A stretch of 5,130 nucleotides of DNA from JANOAR01 sp031411235. Its GTDB lineage: Bacteria; Verrucomicrobiota; Verrucomicrobiia; Verrucomicrobiales; Verrucomicrobiaceae. A model generated the notes under the pieces. That model worked only from the letters and a program-made list of their open reading frames with translations. It made no database searches and was not told where the DNA came from. Both the position numbers and the translations under genes were made by a program. Below are positions 4,745 to 5,130 of this stretch, piece after piece; the first letter of the stretch is position 1, and every line of letters starts with the position of its first letter. The stretch spans positions 1 through 5,130 of the forward strand of contig JANOAR010000018.1 in the NCBI GenBank assembly GCA_031411235.1, in the 5' to 3' direction.

Positions 4745-4951
4745 ATTATCGAGAGGCCGCGCCGAGAAGCCTCGCCCCATCCCGCCCTCAAGCGCACGAC
4801 GACGGTGCCGCTGGAATGGATCGCGCAACGGCTTGAGATGGGAACCCGCAGCACCGTGAGCCGTGAACTTGCCGCCATGACTCGCCTGATAACGAGTGAC
4901 GAAGCGTGGCGGATGAAGTATGACCTTCTGACTGTACCTGTGAAGGTGTGA
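4745..4951 (+). pseudogene. C-terminal fragment of a REP-associated/IS200-like transposase (putative)
   Basis: The frame ending at TGA 4949-4951 carries LKRTTTVPLEWIAQRLEMG (from about 4787) followed by TRSTVSREL. This pattern, TT-x-x-x-x-WIA-x-RL-x-MG then a Ser/Val/Ser-Arg helix, is like the C-terminal end of transposases of the REP-associated tyrosine (TnpA_REP/IS200-like) family, where it forms a DNA-contacting helix pair. The catalytic N-terminal part, with its HUH motif and Tyr, is not upstream. The frame stays open leftward past 4745, but with unrelated sequence and no start codon. So this is a truncated scrap, or the tail of an unrelated HTH protein. Evidence is a motif recalled from memory; no alignment was done. 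Low-to-moderate confidence. Confidence 0.4.
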
Positions 4952-4952
4952 T

Positions 4953-5130
4953 ATGAACTCTTGGACAATAATTACTGGAATTTTGCAATATGATTCGCCT
5001 TCTCTGAAAAAACACCGTCAAGGGAAAAGTGCTTGGATTCTTGGTTTTGCAGGCTTTGCAGCATCAAAGGCATTCCCTCCGTGTTATTCCGTGTCTATTA
5101 GTTTGGATGAGCATCAAGGTGTAATTCAAC
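4953..5130 (+). CDS. Start of an AT-rich ORF of unknown function (3' partial)
   Basis: An ATG at 4953 opens a frame of at least 59 codons that reaches the end of the window without a stop. AAGGTG at 4943-4948 lies four bases upstream, a fair Shine-Dalgarno and better than those of the other genes here. The preceding frame stops at 4951, so translation could be coupled. The product begins with MNSWTIITGILQYDSPSL, then a basic KKHRQGK patch, then a hydrophobic WILGFAGFAASKAF. No family is recognised. About 40% GC over 4951-5130, compared with roughly 65-70% in nearby coding regions, suggests recently acquired DNA, or that this is not coding. A 59-codon open frame is only modest evidence. Confidence 0.42.
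   Translation, partial: MNSWTIITGILQYDSPSLKKHRQGKSAWILGFAGFAASKAFPPCYSVSISLDEHQGVIQ

Noticed and set aside
1..5130. CRISPR array
   Set aside because: The 21-bp array has no spacers between units and no cas genes are near; no other regularly spaced repeats were seen.

Overview
The window looks like a chromosomal segment of a GC-rich Gram-negative bacterium. A member of the Verrucomicrobiota (Prosthecobacter-like) is my best guess. The reasons are genes without clear Shine-Dalgarno sites, two lipoproteins of a style common in that phylum, an exported protein with a Ser/Thr/Ala-rich beta-type C-terminus, and intergenic regions full of short repeats. This placement is inference; no rRNA or other marker is present.

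Layout. (1) Positions 1-426 hold the 3' end of a large, probably exported beta-rich protein (+). (2) Positions 427-693 are non-coding: a 39-nt piece folding like the acceptor plus T arm of a tRNA (453-491), small hairpins, one copy of a ~30-nt repeat (601-630) and a terminator-like hairpin (644-664). (3) Positions 694-1212 (-) encode a Gly-rich, His/Asp-rich lipoprotein. (4) Positions 1213-1361 form the divergent promoter region, which contains a 50-nt imperfect inverted repeat. (5) Positions 1362-3297 (+) hold a tight two-gene unit: a YeaD-type D-hexose-6-phosphate mutarotase and, 4 nt later, a squalene/phytoene synthase family enzyme whose coding region contains three exact copies of a 7-bp repeat. 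(6) An 18-bp perfect palindrome starts on the last base of the synthase stop codon and is followed by a 10-bp direct repeat. (7) Positions 3366-4106 (+) encode a coiled-coil lipoprotein. (8) Positions 4107-4744 hold no convincing gene. They contain a second copy of the ~30-nt repeat, a hairpin, a MITE-like inverted repeat with 25-bp arms (4244-4347) and a 21-bp tandem array (about 4443-4631). (9) Positions 4745-4951 carry what looks like the C-terminal scrap of a REP-associated/IS200-like transposase. One base after its stop, an ORF of about 40% GC begins (4953) and runs off the window.

How the genes relate. The mutarotase and synthase are probably co-transcribed, but no shared pathway is evident: one equilibrates sugar-phosphate anomers, the other condenses isoprenyl diphosphates. 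The two lipoproteins probably sit in the cell envelope. No complete new multi-gene system is visible. The most unusual material is the non-coding repeat DNA, especially 4107-4745, together with the tRNA-like minihelix and the palindrome pairing a Shine-Dalgarno sequence with its complement.
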